A stretch of 64,000 nt of DNA from Leucaena leucocephala (lineage: Eukaryota > Streptophyta > Magnoliopsida > Fabales > Fabaceae): assembly GCA_037074615.1 (NCBI GenBank), contig CM073535.1:2976001-3040000 (forward strand), given 5' to 3'. Shown one piece after another: positions 59,902 to 64,000 of this stretch. Each line of letters begins with the position of its first letter. The stretch's first letter is position 1. The translations under genes and the position numbers were made by a program. The notes below the pieces were generated by a model, which worked only from the letters and a program-made list of their open reading frames with translations, made no database searches and was not told the origin of the DNA.

Positions 59902-62720
59902 ATGTTAAGAAGGGTAGTATCAGGACTTTTGATTTACTCGCTCCTTATGTGTGTGTCTGCATCGGATAATGAATTCCCCAGATGTAACTGTGATGATGAG
60001 GCCAGCCTGTGGACTATTGAGAGCATTCTAGAATGCCAGAGAGTCAGTGATTTCCTGATTGCTGTGGCCTATTTTTCCATCCCAATAGAACTGCTTTACT
60101 TCATCAGTTGCTCCAACGTCCCATTCAAATGGGTGCTTTTTGAATTCATTGCCTTCATTGTACTATGTGGAATGACACACATGCTAAATGGCTGGACTTA
60201 TGGTCCCCACTCATTCCAACTCATGGTGGCACTTACTGTCTTCAAAATTCTCACTGCCTTGGTATCATGTGCCACTGCCATCACCCTCATTACTCTGATT
60301 CCCTTGCTTCTCAAAGTGAAGGTCAGAGAATTCATGCTGAAGAAAAAGACTTGGGATCTTGGGCGAGAGGTTGGTCTTATAATGAAACAAAAGGAGGCTG
60401 CAATGCATGTAAGAATGCTTACCCAGGAGATTCGTAAGTCACTTGATAGGCATACAATTCTGTATACCACCCTGGTTGAGCTGTCTAAAACGCTGGGTTT
60501 ACAGAATTGTGCAGTTTGGATGCCTAATGTTGATAAATCAGAAATGAACCTTACTCATGAATTAAATGGGAGGAATTTAAATTTCTCTGTACCTATTACT
60601 GATCCAGATGTTGTAAAAATCAAGGGAAGTGATGGCATTAATATAATTAGCCCTGACTCAGCTCTTGCTGCCGCCAGCAGTGGAATTTCAGATGAGGTAG
60701 GACCCCTAGCTGCGATTCGAATGCCAATGCTTCGGGTTTGCAATTTTAAAAGGGGGACACCTGAACTAACTGAGGCTTGCTATGCAATACTGGTTTTAAT
60801 TCTTCCTGGTGGAGAACCTAGATCTTGGAGTGATTATGAGCTAGAGATTATTAAGGTGGTAGCTGATCAGGTAGCTGTAGCTCTATCTCATGCTGCAATT
60901 CTTGAAGAGTCCCAACTTATGAGAGAGAAGTTGGAGGAGCAAAACCGAGCTTTGCAACAAGCAAAAAGGAATGCAATGATGGCGAGTCAGGCAAGAAACT
61001 CATTTCAGAAGGTCATGGGGGATGGAATGAGAAGGCCAATGCACTCAATTTTGGGCTTGCTGTCAATGATGGGAGATGAGAATTTGAAAAGTGAACAAAA
61101 ACTCATTGTGGATGCCATGTTTAGGACCAGTAATGTTCTTTCGAACCTCATTAATGATGCCATGGATATTTCAGTGAAGGATGATGGAAGGTTTCCGGTG
61201 GAGATGAGATCTTTTGGCTTACATGCCCTGATAAAAGAGGCAGCTTGCCTTGCCAAGTGCATGTGTGTCTATAAGGGTTTTGGTTTTATGGTGGAGGTCG
61301 ACAGGTCTCTGCCTGACAATGTCATGGGTGATGAGAGGAGGGTCTTTCAGGTGATTTTGCATATGGTTGGGAACCTACTGGATGGTAACCATGAGGGAGG
61401 GGTTCTTGTACTTTGGGTTATTGCAGAAAGTGGAAGTCTGGGAAGGAATGAACAAGGGTGGACACCCTGGAGACCAAGTTCGTCTAGCGGGGATGTATAT
61501 ATTAGATTTGAGGTAGGGATCAAAATCAGTAATTCTGAATTGGAGAACTCATTTTCTTTAGGACAGCTTGGTGGTAGGAAGTATGCCAGCAGCAGTGATA
61601 GAGGTGAGGGCAGATTGAGCTTCAGCGTTTGCAAGAGGGTAGTTCAGGTGAGGTTCATAAACTGGTGTTTCTTATAAATATAAGTAAAGTCTTATATGTG
61701 TGTACAAGTGCAGATAGTAGATACATCGATTTGCTCATATTTTTGAATCAATGTTGCAATACTTTAGAACATATTTGAGATGTTTTGGACCCAGCACCTG
61801 GTATTAGATGGGTAAGGTCAAATTTAGTACTTTAGATTGCATATTCAGTAGCTTTATTTTTCTTGTTAATGTCTCTGATTAGTTCCTCCACTCAAGGTAG
61901 AATTTCGGGCCTGGTTCTTCCTTTCTATGAGAGTCGTACTTTAGATCACAGTGTCTTATGTTCTCTTTTTGAGTGACCATGTCTTATGTTCTTCAACTTC
62001 ATGAGCAGTTGGTGTAAAGATTATCCTTATTGTGGTATGTTTTTGACAGTTTTGGTAGGGATTTGTTGGAAGACTTTTAAATTTGTTTATGGGTATACCT
62101 CTTGGAATTGTTAGCTAGCAGTTACTGTGTTAGAATATTTTTTTCCTCTTGGTTTTGTAATTTTTTTTTCTGTTATTAATTGGCAGATGATGCAAGGGAA
62201 CATATGCTTACGATCAAATACTCAAGGTTTTTCTCAAAGCATGGCCCTTGTTCTTCGGTTTCAATTGCGATCTTCTATAGCTATATCCATCTCTGAACCG
62301 GGAGAATCTTCGGAGCGTACAAATTCTAATTCTTTGTTCAGGGGCATGCATGTCTTGTTGGCGGACAGTGATGATGTAAATAGAGCGGTGACCCAAAAAT
62401 TGCTCCAGAAGCTTGGTTGCATGGTAACTTCTGTTTCTTCAGGCTTCGAATGCCTCACTGTCATTGGACCGGCTGGGTCCTCTATACAAGTTATTCTTTT
62501 GGATCTTCATATGCCTGAGTTAGATGGGTTTGAAGTTGCCACCAGGATTCGGAAGTATAGAAGCCAAAACTGGCCCGTGATCGTCGCTTTGACTGCGAGT
62601 GGAGATGATGACCTGTGGGAAAGATGTGTTCAAACCGGCATTAACGGAGTCATCCGGAAGCCAGTTTTGTTGCAAGGAATTGCCAGCGAGCTTAGGAGAA
62701 TCCTGGTGCCGAGAAGCTAG
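59902..62720 (+). CDS. ETR2: Ethylene receptor, subfamily II (ETR2-like)
   Basis: Two coding exons, 59902-61647 and 62187-62720 (GT-AG intron of 539 bases), give 759 residues. An extra N-terminal hydrophobic segment (about 5-20), specific to subfamily II, precedes CNC (C28, C30; the disulfide of the dimer). Three membrane helices follow (about 50-72, 78-97 and 107-137); C89 and H93 in LCGMTH are the copper ligands that bind ethylene. Then come a GAF domain (about 180-335), a coiled coil, and a kinase-like region with H381 in the H-box but no clear canonical N/G boxes, so histidine kinase activity is unlikely, as known for this subfamily. The receiver domain (about 635-755) keeps D642, D688, T718 and K740. 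By family it sits in the ER membrane and represses ethylene signalling through CTR1 until ethylene binds. Blocks such as REFMLKKKTWDLGREVGLI and PDNVMGDERRVFQVILH favour ETR2 over EIN4. Confidence 0.95.
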
Positions 62721-63720
62721 GTCCCGTGAGGACAAACATATATAGGCTGTAAGTTAAAAACCGGAGGCAAATTAAGTTGTTATATGTTCATTCTCATTCT
62801 TGTTAGAATTAGCACACATATCACTCTTTGGCTCCCAACTCACCCGACGGCATATTTCAGCGTAGAGAATGTTATACACACAACTCCCCATAAGGAAAAT
62901 GGTATACAGATTAGTTCCTTTCTTGCTATTGTCATGTTCTTAAACCTGAAACACGCATGCTTGTTCAGGCTCGATCCATATGATCAGAAAATTGGAAATG
63001 GGGAACACAGTTCAGGAATCGAATGGCTAACATCATAATTCTACTTTGATGAGGAAGCTTCCAAGTATATTGTTTATTTATGCATCTAAAAAGCATTTCT
63101 CTGGACAACAGAATCTATTTTTGCTGACCTGTAGATGCAGGCTCTGCTAGATTCTCAAACACATGATTATCAATGAAGAATATTCATGACCACTGACCAG
63201 ATCACCAGACTAATATCGCTGGTATTATTAATCATTTGACAAGTTGTCGGAGAGTTTTATCTGTTGTTTTTGTCATTGGAAGGGCTTTGAAATTAATTCA
63301 GATTTTTATTAATCACTAACGAGAGATTTTGTTTTAGGGGACAGCTATTGGATAGAATTGTTCTTATGGATTTTTATATTATGATAACTAATAATAATGA
63401 GGCTAATGAAATAATAAAGTGCAAGTGTGTTAAGGAGAGTAGAAAATTGAGCATGATGAGCATTATTAATTAATAAAAATGGAGTAAAATTTATGGTTGT
63501 GGAGGAGCAGGGTCTCGTGGGTGAGTTGGAAACCTGAAAGCAGCAAGCATGCATGAACCTGACACACGCACGCACGCACACACGTAAACAGAACTCTGTC
63601 ATTTTCACGTCATACTTTCTCCGTAGTCCCAACTTCTGTATATGGTATGTTTCTTTTAGAAAGAGGAACGTGTGCGGCAGTAGCCATCACCTGCGTGGAC
63701 CCAACTTCTCTGAGTATATT
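62721..63720. other. ETR2 3' UTR and downstream intergenic sequence
   Basis: The first few hundred bases are likely 3' UTR. No coding frame is supported. A short alternating 'acacacgcacgcacgcacacacg' run lies near 63561-63583. Confidence 0.5.
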
Positions 63721-63741
63721 ATTATGGGAGAATGACATCTG

Positions 63742-63830
63742 AGTCCCATGGAAGGCATAAAATGTCAAAAAAGTCCCAGGAAATGGTATAATTCATGTGA
63801 AGTCCCATGGGACCTCATATGAATTTTTTC
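63742..63830 (+). repeat. Three diverged ~30-bp tandem units
   Basis: AGTCCCATGG at 63742, AGTCCCAGG at 63772 and AGTCCCATGG at 63801 start three consecutive units of 29-30 bases; each continues with a purine-rich and then AT-rich part. Unit spacing is regular although unit bodies have diverged. The element may continue past the window or be a transposon end; no class is recognised. Confidence 0.55.
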
Positions 63831-64000
63831 CAATTATGAAAAGACAAAATTATCCTCAAGACTGAAATTTTTCCTTTCCTTTCTCTGTTTCGTAATCCCC
63901 TCTCAGCTGCTTTAAAAAATGCTTAGGTCTTATTGGGGAAGCATCAGCTGCAACTGGCTATTGCTTTCTTTTTGCTCGGAGGTGATCATGTTTCTGCTGT
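63831..64000. other. Window edge, nothing supported
   Basis: The last 170 bases contain no complete frame or recognised motif. They could begin another transcript or repeat that continues beyond the window. Confidence 0.4.

Overview
The window looks like nuclear chromosomal DNA of a flowering plant, almost certainly a eudicot. The genes have GT-AG introns and encode plant-only families: an ATL RING ligase, a SUPERMAN-type zinc finger, an ethylene receptor, a CASP-like protein, a cellulose-synthase-like enzyme and a group IVc bHLH. Long AT-rich spacers are filled with small non-autonomous transposons. The species cannot be fixed from the sequence.

Layout. 1-4.9 kb: spacer with diverged AT-rich repeats. 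4.93-6.01 kb (+): single-exon ATL16-type RING-H2 ubiquitin ligase. 6.0-10.6 kb: spacer with a hAT-like element and a Harbinger-like MITE. 10.7-14.9 kb (+): nuclear gene for a mitochondrial small-subunit ribosomal protein of the S24/S35 (mS35) family, 4 coding exons, 483 aa. 16.5-18.7 kb (+): bHLH104/bHLH34-type iron-homeostasis regulator, 5 coding exons, 217 aa, with one GC-AG intron. 20.0-22.2 kb (-): relics of WAT1/EamA transporter genes. 24.2-26.5 kb (-): CASP-like 5B membrane protein, 3 exons, 152 aa. 28.0-31.0 kb (+): CslG/CslM-type glycosyltransferase whose catalytic motifs survive but whose frame is broken twice. 33.85-34.56 kb (+): SUPERMAN-like C2H2 repressor. 41.97-42.52 kb (+): TAC1-like C2H2 repressor. 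42.5-58.6 kb: a gene-poor island with nested SINEs, a Stowaway MITE, several copies of one Harbinger-like MITE family (one nested inside another) and a second hAT-like element. 58.6-62.7 kb (+): ETR2-type (subfamily II) ethylene receptor, 2 coding exons, 759 aa, behind a long leader.

The genes do not form a pathway or cluster. They are independent loci for protein turnover, mitochondrial translation, iron response, cell-wall or saponin-type glycosylation, floral and meristem repression, and hormone perception. I found no rRNA or tRNA gene, no CRISPR array and no clear novel multi-gene system. The most informative unusual structures are the two nested transposon events with readable target-site duplications, the GC-AG intron, the decaying CSL and WAT1 loci, and a 21-bp telobox-containing hairpin. 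Exon boundaries were placed by eye from reading frame, splice consensus and family conservation; there is no transcript evidence.
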